Shown: one piece after another, positions 12,463 through 26,720 of the stretch
How the letters are laid out: the number at the start of each line of letters is the position of its first letter
Numbering within the stretch: position 1 is the stretch's first letter
Source: Kuschelorhynchus macadamiae
Taxonomy: Eukaryota > Arthropoda > Insecta > Coleoptera > Curculionidae
Direction: 5' to 3'
DNA length: 64,000 bases
NCBI GenBank assembly: GCA_030620095.1
Contig: JAUTXW010003818.1
Coordinates: 1 to 64,000, forward strand
The notes under the pieces: generated by a model
What the model was told of the DNA's origin: nothing
The model's database searches: none
The model's input: only the letters and a program-made list of their open reading frames with translations
Made by a program: the position numbers and the translations under genes

Positions 12463-13776
12463 AAACGAAAAGCGTTTACAATCGCTGAAAAGACTGCAAT
12501 TATTTGGCGTTGGAAAGCAAGAAACTCTAATATTTGTATTGCCAAAGAATTTGATGTAAGTTTTGTATTGATTAGTACTTACAGAAATATGCATATTATG
12601 ATTTTTTAGGTGGGACATTTAACAATCTCAACAATTTGGAAACATAGAGATAAAATACAGAATCTATGTGAGAACAGTTCTACATCAGTACGAGTAAAAA
12701 ATATCAGATCACATAACCAAGTTAAAGTACAAAACGTTTTATTTGAATAGTTCAAAATTCAGAGAAGTCGCAATATTTCCATTCGTGGACCTATATTACA
12801 AGCAGAGGCGGACTATTTGGCTAGGCAATGTGAATTAGAAGTTTTTAGTGTATATTTGGATGAATTCAACGATATCGAAAAAGACACATTATTGTTTTTA
12901 GAAAAATAAGTGAAGCAGCAGCAGATGTACCGGAAGGGGTGGTGTGCAATGACTAGTTAACCACAGTCGAGTTTAAGAAAAGGATACAAAGACGAAAACA
13001 TATTTAACACAGATCATACTGTTTTTGTTTTAAATAGTTCCAGTCAAAACAATGAAATTTAAAGGAGAAATGTGTGTTGGTGGAAAACTTTCCAAGAAAA
13101 AATTGACTATTCTTCTTCTAGATCGGAAAAAGTAAAAACTTGTGATTATTGGCGAAACTTTGCAGCCTCGATGTTATAAAAATATTAAGTCTCTACCTGT
13201 TGAATATGAAAATCAACCAACAGCCTGGATGACATCATCATTATTTGAAAAAATTGTTATCGGGTAGGACAATAAAATTAATGGGCAAAAAAAAATTTTA
13301 TTTAAAGGCTATAAAACACATTTTAGAAAACTTTAAATCATGAAACTTTTAAAAGACATTGATGAAAAAACCATATATCCTTAAAGCCATTTGTCTAATT
13401 TTGTTCTGGGATCGTGTTTCTCAACACACAATAGCCAATTGTTTTACACATGCTGGATTTAAATTTAACGCAAAAATTTTTTTTTATGAAGATGATTACT
13501 TATGATGTATTTGATTACCCCTACCAGAATGGTTTCGACTACGAAAAAAACTTATAGTTAACCTACAATACAAGAAAGTTGGGAACATTTCCAAATTCTG
13601 ATGAAGAACTCGAAACGGTGGAGGCTATGACAGAAAAAATTTTTAGCAGGCTCAGACCCAAATCTGAAGTCCAAACTGAACAGCGAAGTAGAAATTGACA
13701 AAAATACGATTTTCAACCACCTTCTACAAAGGATACATTTTTTCAGCGATTCAAACGATTCAACAATGTAAAGTTC
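12463..13776 (+). pseudogene. pogo/Tigger-like transposase (CENP-B/jerky type), decayed
   Basis: It starts at ATG with MPKRKAFTIAEKTAIIWRW, the N-terminal pipsqueak-like HTH of pogo/Tigger proteins. A possible 56 bp intron (GTAAGT...TTTTAG, 12556-12609) joins EFD to GHLTISTIWKHRDKI. The CENP-B-type second DNA-binding region follows: LFE, a TAG in place of the Trp codon, then FKIQRSRNISIRGPILQAEA. The DDE_1 domain is recognisable as FNTDHTVFVLN (first Asp, about 13003), EMCVGGKLSKKKLTILLLD (about 13066-13125), LVIIGETLQPRCYKNIKSLP (about 13138-13200) and ENQPTAWMTSSLFEKIV (about 13209-13260). Stops and frameshifts are scattered throughout. Neither TIR was found. It lies about 470 bp downstream of the foxo exon but in opposite orientation. 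Confidence 0.75.
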
Positions 13777-14249
13777 TAAGTACATATTAAAATATATCAT
13801 TTTTGTTGTTTAGCTTTTTGCACCCATTTATGTTTAATGTACTGTTTTCTATTATAAATGAAAAGGATTTTTACGGATTTATATGGTATATAAATATATA
13901 TTGGCAATACAATGTAACACATAATTGATGTTGAATGATTTTATCCCTTTTGTTTAAGGTTAAAACGTTTAAACCATTTTATGGCGATCTTCAGTTATCT
14001 AAGACAAAATAAAGTAACTTGAGAGTTTAGTGTTATACATAATAATTTTCTCTTTATAACTTTCATTTTTTTATAAGAATGTAGTTCAAGAAACCTCACG
14101 TTTTTACTATGTAGATAATATATCTACATTACCACGGCAAGTAGGTTATTTCGTATATTTAAACTGGTGAAATATCTAGATGTTAGTTTTTGTAATAAAT
14201 ACTGTTAAATTGTGTTTTCAAATCATTTTAATGTTAATCTGTTTATTAC
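13777..14249. other. no recognised feature
   Basis: AT-rich intron sequence between the Tigger remnant and the foxo donor site. Confidence 0.4.
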
Positions 14250-14370
14250 CTGTGAATGGTCGGAGACTCTGGAAACAGGTCTAAACTTTCTGAAACCGAA
14301 GAGCTAGGGCTAGGTGGCTGATCGGGTAGTGTACCATTTCTCATCATTTCTACTTTCTTTTTTACTCGCC
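14250..14370 (-). CDS. foxo: FOXO transcription factor, internal exon after the forkhead domain
   Basis: This 121 nt exon encodes RVKKKVEMMRNGTLPDQPP followed by SPSSSVSESLDLFPESPTIH. These are the basic segment just after the forkhead wing and the Ser-rich, Leu-Phe-Pro block typical of insect FOXO proteins. The acceptor (ACAAG) lies just above 14370 and leaves two bases (GG) that complete the Gly codon begun by the previous exon. The donor GTAATA follows 14250, leaving phase 2. The KKK stretch is probably part of the FOXO nuclear localisation region. FOXO is the forkhead factor under insulin/Akt control in nutrition, stress and growth signalling. The reading frame is intact with no decay, so this is very likely a live gene. 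Codon content is normal for the surroundings. Confidence 0.88.
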
Positions 14371-15976
14371 CTTGTAAAAAAATACATATAAGGTAACGAA
14401 CTGAAAGCTTAGGAATAGTTAAAATTGTAAACATAGAGATAAAATATAGAACAATGACATTTCTGTTGACATATGTGAATGAGTATGATCATATTTTAAT
14501 TGTTTTTTAATGGAAACTACAACAGATGTATGTGCCGTTTTATAATTGACTTAAAATTTTTTTATTGAAACCAGTGGGCTTAATTATTGTATAATTAGGT
14601 AAGTCTTTGAAAAAAGAAACATTATCACTACTGGAATTTTAAGGATTCATATTTTAGACAATCAGTGCGGAATATAGGCTAATTAAGAAAACAAGAATAC
14701 ATAAATAAATTAAAAAAATTTAGAGAAAACAGGTAACAAAAATGATTTTTTTTTTAGAAAGACAGGTCAGAACTAATAAGAAGAGCAGGGTTTTCGACAA
14801 CCCTAATTAGAATAGATGTATGTAAAGTGTAAATCAAAGGTTTACAGAAAACCCAGCATTAGAGTCTGAAATAGAAGTAATACCAAAATTATTTTAAAGG
14901 ACAAATTATTATTAGACGCGGCAGATTACCATGACAAAATTGATTATAGGTCTGTTTTATTACGAACCGTAAAGTTTACAAATAGTAATATTTGTTTTGA
15001 GTTGTTTAATTCGATAATACTTGCAATATAATTAATTATTTGAATATTACTTATATACTATGCTAAAAATATTACTTAATTCGTAGTTTAGATTTAAGGT
15101 CGTCCAAGCTTCCATTATCAATTGGCCAAAAAGTTTTAATACCAGTGCACCATTCGACCTAGGTATAAACCAGACAAATTATGCATTTCCGTCTTAGATT
15201 ACAACCTTTGTTTTTAAATTTTGGTCCAATCAGAAGTTAAAGCCGAAGTTTTACATAATTGTCTAACTAAAACTTTTTTACCTTTTCCATCTCTCAAAAA
15301 ATTCAGAAAAAATATGTCATGTTGTAATGAAAAACGGCATCATAACCAAGACCATTCATTAACAATTTATTTTTTTAGTCGGGCCAATAGGATATTTCAG
15401 TTAATTTCAAAAATAAAAGTCAGCCTATGACCAGCGGTTTTAGTACACCCTGCACAGGGAAACTATTTTTGAAATTAGAGTAAAGTCAAATAGGCTTCAA
15501 GGGTCGATTCTATATTATATATTGCTTTAAGTTTATTTCATCATACTTACTGTCTAAGCATTTCCAAACCTTATATGTCAAACAATGGATTTAACATAAT
15601 TTAAATTTTTAGTTAGTATATGTCTGATATATATTTAAAATAAAAAAGTAAAATAATGAGAAATAAAATGTAACAGTTAATGTTATAATACAATTCTATT
15701 TTTGGGCGTTACGCTTTTTTGTTCAATATAAGTGAGCAAAGGTACAATATTACTTCAAACTTATTATATAATATATTATAATTTTTTATAATACACAAAT
15801 GAATTTACCATTTAGTTGTAAGAAATAAAATTAAAGAAAATAAATATAAATTTAGAAAATAGACGTCAATTTCGCCTTTCTAGCGATACTAATTTATACC
15901 TCTAACTGAACTACATTACTAAATTTTAAACTAGAGAGATCGTATTTAATAAAACCATAATAACTTAAAATATTAC
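14371..15976 (-). other. foxo: foxo intron between the two recognised exons
   Basis: This 1.6 kb intron has a GTAATA donor next to 15977 and a TTTTTTTACAAG acceptor next to 14370. It joins a phase 1 donor to a phase 1 acceptor and restores the Gly codon in KRRG-RVKKK. I saw no transposon or RNA gene inside. The content is plain AT-rich sequence. Confidence 0.8.
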
Positions 15977-16142
15977 CTCGTCTTTTTTCAAATTTACTCG
16001 TTTCCATAGACACGGCCCTCCGCCTAGGCGACTTGCCAGGTTTGGCATCAGGATTGATCATCCACCATGAAGACTTTCCAGTCCCCTCATTTTGCACTCT
16101 CATGAACCGATTATGTAGTGATAGGTTGTGTCGTATCGAATT
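15977..16142 (-). CDS. foxo: FOXO transcription factor, exon for second half of the forkhead domain
   Basis: This 166 nt exon encodes NSIRHNLSLHNRFMRVQNEG, TGKSSWWMINPDAKPGKSPR and RRAVSMETSKFEKRR. They cover the DNA-recognition helix (NSIRHNLSLH), wing 1 (GTGKSSWWM) and the basic wing 2. It starts in phase 0 after a TTTTTTACAG acceptor, exactly where FOXO genes split WK from NSIRHN, and ends in phase 1 at GTAATA. RRRAVS fits the Akt consensus RxRxxS, the conserved inhibitory phosphorylation site in the forkhead region. Flies and vertebrates have A rather than V before that Ser. The WK-containing first half of the domain is not in the window, so the preceding exon must lie beyond 64000. The frame is intact. 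FOXO is preferred over other forkhead classes because of the METSKFEKRRG tail. Confidence 0.92.
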
Positions 16143-17311
<1,169 letters not shown>

Positions 17312-20300
17312 GAAAGAAAACCAATAGACCAACGAGTAGGTTATCGGTAAGAAACTACTCTTTTTGCGCCAGAATAAATATTGTAACATGGTTCCTTAAT
17401 TTTGTTCTTTAAATTATCTAAATTTAGAAGTAGCAATTACAAAGCGGTGTTTTTTAAATATACCCAAAAAAAAATGTTCAAATGGCTAAAGTCTGGAGAA
17501 CGGGCTGACCATAAAATAGGACGGACCGCATTACGTATTCATTTCTGGGATAACTATTCTCTAAATCCTGGGTTGCAGGAATATGAGGTGGCGCATCATC
17601 TAATACTCGTTAATGTACCTTCAAAAAAGTAGGGTTCAATGATGGGACCGTAAAATAGACCACACTGGCCGTTTGCTTCTCAGATATTTTAGGACTGCGC
17701 TTTAAGATGATATTAAAATGAATTTAAATTATCGGTTAGGCTGCTGCACTTATTGTCTGTAGTGTGACAAGTCGATGTGGGCCATAGGCAGATTTTTACT
17801 TAGTTTCTTGCGTTTTTTGAAAAAAAAATTAAAAATAAAACAGATCTTTATTTTATAACTTTTTTAAAAAAGACAAAAATTAAATATGAAAAAATACTGA
17901 CTGTTCGATATTCTTAAAAAAAATAACATACTATACTTTATTCGGGACATTTTTTTTCTTATCTGTTAATAAGATGTTGAAAAGTGCTTTTATAGTTACT
18001 CCTCTTAAGAGCCCAATAGGAATTGTGTAGTTACAACTATCTTTATTAACCAATCCGAATTATGGAAACGTGACCCAATACTCAATAAAATTTTATTAAA
18101 TATGAAAAATAACAGCCAAGATGACCACCCTGAAGAACACCGGAGAGGAACTGGCTCAAATAAAGAAAAAACGTTTCTAGGTACCACCTGTTTTCAGAGG
18201 TGTAGGTAAGACTAGATCATCATTCCTAGTTAAACACACACTACCGATCTAAGCAATGGATATTGTGGCTAATTTCACCAACGCCTTAATGAAATCGTTG
18301 TATATGAAAGCAATCTCGTCTAGATAGTCCTTCTTTGAAAAAAAAATCTTTCTCGCTTTGTCAAAAATATCTTTAACCAGTTTCCAAAATGACAAGTGTT
18401 TTTTCCCTTTATATATAAATGCAAAAAAGATAAAACAAGAAAATGTAATATTCCCTTTCAAATACTAAATTGAGGGTGAAATTCTATAGTAATCAAGTTA
18501 CAAGTTAGCAAACTACTTCATACCACATAGGAGACATAAAGAGATTAAATCATTATAAGAGAGGGGTGCGAATCGTTGAAACGTGCGGAGGCAAAAATAC
18601 ACGACATATTAGGTATTAATACACGACATATTAAGGTAGGTATTAGGGTTCCCATCATTAAGAATCATTCGGAAAATAGAGAAAAACAGTTATAATAAAA
18701 TACAAATAAACTAAATAATTAACAAATGAGCATCCCCTTTATATGATAAACATAGAAGCTATTCCTGTCTTGGAGACACGATCATTAACGCACATGCATC
18801 ACCATCGAACTACAAACATCAAGGACTTCGTTCGCTCCTTTATTCCACATATCTCGATTATGGAATGTTTCCCTCTTCCATTAATCTGCAAGTTTTTAAC
18901 TCTTTAATAATAAACAATCCCTTTTTTACTTAAGGCAACAATGCCACTTTAAAGCCTTCAGCTTAAAGCAAAAATAGAAAGAAATAGTATGTTAATGGAC
19001 AATGAAAAGAACAAATTAGAGAAAGAGGAAAATAAAGCATACCGGATATACAAAAATCAAGAATTTGTGTTAATAATTTTGGGTCATCGAGGCAGGTTTT
19101 TTTGGGATGAGCCCTAGACAGGTTAAAAAAATCCATAATGTGAGTAATGCATATTACACATTTATTTAAAAAACGTAATATATTAACTAGCCCACATCCA
19201 ATGTAAACCACATTAGCTTTCTTGAAATACGAATTTTTGAATCCAAAAAAACTGGGACTATCACGAAAAAATAGATAGCAAGATGTTTGAAAATTGGTTT
19301 TCAAATAATTACAAAACTAGAAGGTAATTCCCACTGCTGCATCCAGAGAGGCCGATATTTAAAGTTTTTTATTTTGAAGAATAATTTATAAAAGCGGAAC
19401 TTTTACAGAGTATATATAATGATCATAAACCAGAAATACATCACCGCCTTACTTGCTAAAGGCCAAAATAAGTTCATTTTTAAGCAGTGCAGACAGAATT
19501 TTAAAAAATCGTTGCAGAACTTTACCTCTAAAATATAGGTAAATATAAGAGATAAATCATATCCATTACTCTTTTTTATTCCCCCATTATTGTTAGAGTC
19601 GGTACAAGATCCAAATCATTGGTTACAAACTATTAAAATATTTTAGTATTTTATAGTCTATTTTATGTTTACTTAATAAGGAAATGTTTCTAATTTATTA
19701 TGTTACCGGTTAGTATTCCTGCAATCTGTTTTATCCAAAACCAATCTTAAAAATGTTCAGAAGTGATTTTTTTAGTTTTTTTTTTCTGTACTTCTGCGCG
19801 TTGAATCATTGACTATAAAGATAAAAACATACAATAAAAGTATAGGATGTGCAACGGCGAAGCATAAAAAGTCAATGGAAATACAAGTTGAACTATGATT
19901 TGTGCGAAAGTCCCGAACACAAAAAACGAGGTAGCTTAAATTGAAATATGTATCAAATATTTCACTCGTTTAATCCCTATGACTGGGAAATTCACAAGTA
20001 ACACAACATATATTCACTGACATTGATGACACTTTCGTCCAGGCAAATTTCAAATAAATCGCTCTAAATACGGATGCTTCTGACTTGGATACAGACAAAT
20101 GCTGCTTTGGACTCAATCAAACACCTTTTTTTTATATTTTAGCAAACCTAAACTTAACAAAGTATAAACTTATTTAAATCACCTCTAGATCCTCGATGGC
20201 GTTCTTAGACTAATAGTTGTATTTACAGAAAAAATATGTTTTGAATAATAATTAATAGTAGAACGAAGAATGAAAGTGGTACTACAAATATATCTATGTA

Positions 20301-22263
20301 ACCAATATATTCGATTTTAAAAATTCTTACTAAAAAGATGTATAAAAGATATTATTTGGTTTTATTTCTTGCACTGCATGTACTCTTTCATTATGATCTG
20401 TATATTTAAAACCCAAGCAATTTTTTCCGGCTTCACCATCAGCTTTCACCTGACCGATTTAGATTTATTTTTAATTAAAACTCTCTATTTACACACGTGT
20501 AACCACTACTTACTTTTTATTATTATTATAATTTTCATATAGAAAAACAAAGATTAAATAAATTATTTACGGCATCTAAGGCGCTGCTGTCGGAAAACGT
20601 GAAAGAAAATTCCATACAAAATTTTCCATATTTGTTCAAAAAGTCCCATCAAAAGTACGTTTTTCTTTTTAATAAATATGGAATATTTATTGCTCTTTTA
20701 TTAAATAAAATTTTACTACTACTGCCCTGAAAATACCCGAATGATTAAGATGAATAAGATGGCAAAATTGCGTTGTTCCGCATTTGTTAGCCGAACTGCT
20801 CGAGTACTCGAAGACTCCCAGCCAGATCGGATGAGTTTTATTCATTTCATTTATTCAATGTTAGATTTCAGGATAAACGTTCTTATTGAATTTGCTTTAA
20901 GGGGTCGTTAGGAAACATTGACGCGATGTAAAGATATCGTATTTTAAGGAATTATCAGGAACTGCGTCGATTTGATTATTCTTTGTGTTTTATAAGTTTT
21001 GGAATTTTAGTTTTATCGTGTTGGGTTATTATAAAATTATTATTAGGAGTTAATTTTTTGTCTCTATATTTCAAGCTTTAAAAGTTAAAAAATAATGCTG
21101 CCAAAATATTTACAAAGCTCACAAATAAGTGGTTTGTAAATATCCACACCGTCAGTTCGTGGGATACATGGGGATACTTTTTATTTTATAGTTTTCAGAT
21201 GAAATTTTAAACCTATAGTAGCTCTTTAATTTCGACGGAGATCCACACATTTATTTTAAAGCACTTTTTTATTCCTTAGAGCCCAAGTATTAATTAAAAC
21301 TAACTTGGGTTTTGCTCTGTCTACTTTAATCTAAGTAAGATGTTAAATGTTATAGCTTTTAGTTTTATTACTATAACAATTTCGTATTTTGCTATTCGCT
21401 ATTTGAAAAAAATATTTTAAATTCGCTAGGGTAGTAGAAATGTAATATTAATATTAACTATTTAAAAGCCTTATTTGGGAGGCGAACTACTGCTGCGTAC
21501 TGTTGCGTAAGATTTCCTTCAATATCTTAATGGAAAACGATATTTTTTTCTTTTAACAAAAATAATAAATAGTCATTAGTTATGATAATGGTGTCATTAT
21601 AGGAAATTTGGTATTTTCGTCGTTTGTCATTCGGGACTTTACAAATTTTACCCCAAGGATAATACATTGATATGTATTTTATGAATAGTTGTAAAATATG
21701 CATCAAATAAATGATATTTAAATCCTACATCTTTAATAATGAAACTCGTTTTTATTAGGTTGCAACTTAAATAAATAAAACGTATATCAATAAAAAGATC
21801 GGCTCTCCGAATTAAAAATATCCGGAAATCACAAGCTACTACAAACTTCTTTCTGAAAATATTTCAGAGTTTCCCTCGTATTCTAAAAACAATCTATTAT
21901 ATCCAGCTCTGAAGGTATATGTCATTTCTCTTTTTAACTGCTGACCTCGCATTTCTGGAAAACCGGATGCGAATGAAGCTGGGTAGCAAGTGTGAACAGA
22001 TGACTTCCGGCGTCAGAAAGTCCGAGGGCAACTGTAGGGAGGTTTAAACAGTGCAAATATCGATATAACTCTGAGGTAAAATGGATCGATAGATCAACTA
22101 TATTTATTAGGCATAGCTTATTATGTCTACTTTAACACATATATGTACTTTGATTTTAAACAATGTACATTTGTAAGGTATTTGAAAACTTGCTAAAGTT
22201 TACGAATGTATTTAGTTAGGTACATGAGTATTTAAATCTAGTAATCTATTTATGAGCGTAAGC

Positions 22264-22265
<2 letters not shown>
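17312..22265. other. no recognised gene over about 5 kb
   Basis: Open frames at 17402-17632, 18249-18461 and 18963-19304 have no domain or family resemblance I can name. A motif with GCTGCTGC followed by AGTGTGACAAGTCGATGTGG (near 17742-17781) recurs in similar form at 28848-28897 and may be part of an old repeat. A less AT-rich patch lies at about 21940-22050. Confidence 0.35.

Positions 22266-22316
<51 letters not shown>
22266..22316. repeat. (TA)n microsatellite
   Basis: About 50 bases of pure TA. Confidence 0.95.
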
Positions 22317-22319
<3 letters not shown>

Positions 22320-22421
22320 TTTTAATTAGGAATTAAAACGACCTAAGTTAAAAAGTAAGGGTTATCCGAGTCAAGTTAGAACATATAACCAAAAATTTTT
22401 ACGGCACTTTAATTGCTTCTT

Positions 22422-22438
22422 CCCCCCCCCCCCCCCCC
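22422..22438. repeat. poly-C run
   Basis: Seventeen consecutive C in otherwise AT-rich DNA. The length may be unreliable for sequencing reasons. Confidence 0.9.
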
Positions 22439-23825
22439 TAGAGATACCGAATAGTAGCCGAGCAGCAAAGAATAGGATGCTTTAGAATAATTAAAAATAA
22501 TAAAAATCAACAACCAGGGTAGTGAACTTAGTCAACGAACATATTTCTTATTTTAACACCCCAGTAACTAACTGTTTTGTTCGTTTACGAGATTATTTGA
22601 GTTGCGTTCATATTCTGCTTTTACATAAAGATCAGCATCCAAAAAATAATAGTAAATTCTTAAGAGCTCCGTTCTTTCCAATGTGCGCGCCCCGTTAGGT
22701 CAAAATAATTTCTCAAATAGTGCCTTTCGGAGCTGGTAATAAACTGAAGGTCCCATACACTTATATATACATAAAAACATCTACGACAATGCATGGATAT
22801 GTGCTGCGAGCGATAGCGCGATACTAGCCTTGTTCTTAGCCGTGGTGAAAATTAAAAACAATAATGTATATCATGATCATCAGTTCATATTTTTAATTTA
22901 AAATAAGGATTTATAAAGACTCGTGACTGTGTTGATTTACCCTTTAAGGATATAGGGGATCAAAGCAAAAAAAATAATTAAGTACCATGGCAACTAGACC
23001 TGGACTAACTCTTAAACCTTTTTAGTGAATACGGGGGTTAGTGTTTTAGCCACGGAAAATAATAATTTCATTTATTTATTAATTATGTAAATGGTAATAG
23101 TTGTATACATTTTATATAAATTGCACTATATTTCAAGTTTTTTGATAAAATTATAATTTCATTAGGAGAAAAGTTCTGATAAAAGGTCTTTACCAATTTT
23201 TTTACCAATGTAGTCCTAATAAAACTTTTCTTTTATTTGGAAAAATGAAATATGAAAATATAATACATATAAATTAGTTACCAAATTATTATATGCATAT
23301 TTATCTGTGTGTGGTCGAATTACGATTTGTTTTCTTTTTCTGGATATATATTATATGCACTTTTTTATCCTTTTTTCCTACATCTGTATCATTCACATAT
23401 CTAACTATTATTAAGATGCGCAGGATTGTATATTTTTCATCTCCACAAGTTTCGTTTATCAAGATCCTTCCAGGTCTAGATATAATATGCATATATACAT
23501 ACATACACATACACATATATATTAACTTACTATGATCAAATAAAAACACTTTTATTGCTTTGACTTTAATAAAATTTATGTTTTAATCACTATTCACTCA
23601 ATATAAATGCCGTACAAAATTCCCACCTAAAATTTGCCGGTATACTATACTTAATTTTAATTCAAAATTTGAAGTCAGTTAAATACGTAGTTTCTTGATA
23701 CTGGTATTTGATACATTTTATTAAGCCGCTATGTCATTCCGCCATAATGAATTCACACCAAAATTTTACCACTTAATCTTCATCCTTATACGAAAAATGT
23801 TTGATCAACTGGATAAATAGTTTTT
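22439..23825. other. no recognised gene
   Basis: AT-rich sequence with overlapping opposite-strand frames at 23293-23549 of low complexity. No feature was identified. Confidence 0.4.
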
Positions 23826-24371
23826 ATTCGGCTATATATGGATTTTCATCAAATTGTTACACATGATTTTTGAGCTATGCCTCTTACAGATACACGGACA
23901 GAAATTAGAAAACATGTTTTTCGATATTTATTCAAATTAAATATTAAATTCAATACAATTTTAATAAAACGTAGTTAAATATAAAAAGTAATGTCCAAAA
24001 TAGAAAAAATAAATATCATGTAAGAGTCAATAAGTTCTTACTGAACATTTTTAAGCAATATTACCAGTTTTACAAAAACTTTTAGTACTCTGTTCAATAT
24101 TCGGCTATATATGGATTTTCATCAAATTGTTACACATGATTTTTGAGCTATGCCTCTTACAGATACACGGACAGAAATTAGAAAACATGTTTTTCGATAT
24201 TTATTCAAATTAAATATTAAATTCAATACAATTTTAATAAAACGTAGTTAAATATAAAAAATAATGTCCAAAATAGAAAAAATAAATATCATGTAAGAGT
24301 CAATAAGTTCTTACTGAACATTTTTAAGCAATATTACCAGTTTTACAAAAACTTTTAGTACTCTGTTCAAA
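23826..24371. repeat. tandem duplication, two units of 273 bp
   Basis: Units begin at ATTCGGCTATATATGGATTT (23826 and 24099) and end at AGTACTCTGTTCAA. They differ by roughly one base, so the duplication is very recent. No coding content was recognised. Confidence 0.95.
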
Positions 24372-24924
24372 ATTTTTTTAGCAATACACATAAGCGTGTT
24401 TTTCATTAGTAACGAAAAATGTGTATAAACAAACATGTCATTTATACCCTAATATAATTTTGTGAAGATATTAAATCATATTAATATCGGAGACGTCTAA
24501 ATGGGATAGAGAAAAGTTTTGATTCTTAAAAAGTCGTTCCCTTTTTCAATACTCGCCAACCACAAATTTATTGAATAACATAAAAATGCAAGTTCACACA
24601 CTTTGATTAGTATCAGTTGAAAGTTTCTGGGATTTAATTCGGCAATTTCTGAAAGTTTTACGACCAAAATCTGAATACAAACCGCCCTCTAAATTCCGAA
24701 TTGGAATTTACATAATCACTTGCGAGGGTTACCTGCAGAGTTTAGCAGGCGCCATTCGGTCTACAGTTTTGATCATTTTGGTCATTACTCATTACCATAG
24801 ATTTTTAAATTACTCTGGGGTCATTACGTTCTTCTATGTCTACTTGTTCAGTAGAAAAAAATGTGTATATTTTTTTATCTTCATCAGAAGAAAATTTGAA
24901 CATAAAACCTTCTAGTACCTACAT
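24372..24924. other. no recognised feature
   Basis: Spacer between two tandem duplications. Nothing was identified. Confidence 0.4.
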
Positions 24925-25362
24925 AAAGAATAGTTATTGACTTAAGCACTGTGATGGATATTTTTTAGACTTATGGTAGTAAGACACATTTTATTAAAAT
25001 TAGTAGCCGAATTTCTATTTGAAATTCGTTAATAAATCTTACTTTGCAATAATGTGCAGCTTCTAAATTTTATTTCTCCAATACTGAGCTAGAATAAAAA
25101 AATTAAAAACTAAAAACAAAAAACTTTTTGATACATTTCGATAAAGAATAATTATTGACTTAAGCATTGTGATGGATATTTTTTAGACTTATGATAGTAA
25201 GAACATATTTTATTAAAATCAGTAGCCGAATTTCTACCTCAAATTCGTTAATAAATCTTACTCTGCAATAATGTGCAGCTTCTAAATTTTATTTCTCCAA
25301 TACTGAGCTAGAATAAAAATATTAAAAACTAAAAACTAAAAACTTTTTGATACATTTCGATA
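24925..25362. repeat. tandem duplication, two units of about 218 bp
   Basis: Units begin AAAGAATAGTTATTGACTTA (24925) and AAAGAATAATTATTGACTTA (25143), and both run to TTTTTGATACATTTCGATA. They differ by about ten bases, so this duplication is older than the 273 bp one upstream. Confidence 0.92.
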
Positions 25363-25511
25363 TATTTGTATTTAGTTGCTATAAAAAGGTTTGTGCCTCA
25401 GAAGGCGTTTTCTTTTCGTTTTTAGCGTCTTGTATGGACGTTTCAAACAGATCAGGACACATGAATAGAGTATAATACATGTGGTCGCACACAAGCATGT
25501 GCGTTTTGATA

Positions 25512-26720
25512 TTACTTCACTCGTAAAACGGAAGTATTGTAATCGTAAAAAAAATCACCCTCAGAGATTTCTCAGATCTTTACGCTTCAGGGTCCTGTCT
25601 GTCTATTTGTCGGTCTGTCTGTTCGCGCATAGCTAAAAAAACTACTTGCCGGATTGACTTCAAAAATTAAGGGTCATATGGGGATGACCTGTTAATATTT
25701 TGGTGAAAATCCAATATGGCAAAACAAACTGGCGACCTAGTGAAATGTTAAAAAACTACTTGTGCAATTTATTTGAAATTTTGCACAAAAATTAAGTATT
25801 ATGTAAGAATCAACTGTTACGCATTCAAGATAGCGGAACAAAATGGGGGCGAAACAGAATGGTTGTACTCGTGAAAAAGTCTTGAGTTTTACATATATTC
25901 ACGTTTTAGCGTCCCTAGGTGCCAACAAATACCTATGTTTTATCAATTCCGTCGCAGCATAGCTAAAAATCTACTTATCAGATTGACCTCAAATTTTAGT
26001 CAAAAATTTTGGATCATAAGAATGAACCGGTAACATTTTGATATGAATATAAGATAGCAAAACAAAGTGGCGTCCTAATAAAATGTTTAAAAAATGAGCC
26101 TGAAAAAAGTACTTATTAAATTAATTTCAAATGTTGTGCTGATAAAGTTATGTTACCAATTCGAGATGGCGGCCAAATTTTTTTAAAAATTCAATTGACT
26201 TTAAATTTTGCAGAAAAATTAAATGTGATATAGGGATAAACTGGTACGAATTCAAAATGACGTAACAAAAAGGCGAGGTGCGTCAATATAAAAACTACTT
26301 GAATTTATTACTTCCGTCGTAAAAGGGTATAATCGTGAAAAAAACACCCTCCGAGAGGTTTTCAGATCTTCACGTTCCGGGGGATTTTCTCAATTTTGTT
26401 GGTCTGTCTGTCTGTTCGCGGCATAGCTAAAAACTACTTATTAGATAAGATTATTTCGATGGCGGCGAAATAAAATGTCTAAAAAAATCTTATTCAATTG
26501 ACTTGATATTTTGCATAAAAAATAAATATGATACAGGGATTAACTGGCACAAATTCAAAATAACGATACAAAATAGCGGTCTTAAAAAGTCAGTGTAAAA
26601 AAAATCCATTTATTTTAAATCATGCCCAAAAAATAAGGGTGGCTTAGGTAGGAATTGGTAAAATATTGGTGCGGTTCCGATATGGTGGAACAAAATGGCA
26701 CGCAATAAAAATGTTTGAAA
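25512..26720. repeat. degenerate repeat region built on a CTACTT...GATTGACTTCAAATTTTG theme
   Basis: The block from ATTACTTC through GATCTTTACGCTTC and GTCTGTCTGTTCGCG then GCATAGCTAAAAA (25512-25640) recurs at 26308-26430. Inside, CTACTT followed by a diverged GACTTCAAATTTTGCA and later ATGGCG...AAAATGG recurs at about 25640, 25755, 25971, 26110, 26290 and 26425. No intact protein was found. It looks like an old tandem or nested dispersed repeat family. Confidence 0.6.

Larger units (their letters stand above)
1..14249 (-). other. foxo: foxo intron on the low-coordinate side (partial)
   Basis: The exon ending at 14250 is followed on the minus strand by a canonical donor (GTAATA). I could not find the next FOXO coding segment, which should begin in phase 2 and read like an LSPDF block, between here and position 1. 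The intron therefore probably runs past the window edge. A very short exon could have been missed by eye. Recognisable content inside is transposon remnants, listed separately. Confidence 0.55.

Noticed and set aside
18963..19304. 113-codon minus-strand frame
   Set aside because: No recognisable domain, low-complexity hydrophobic composition and no splice or promoter context.
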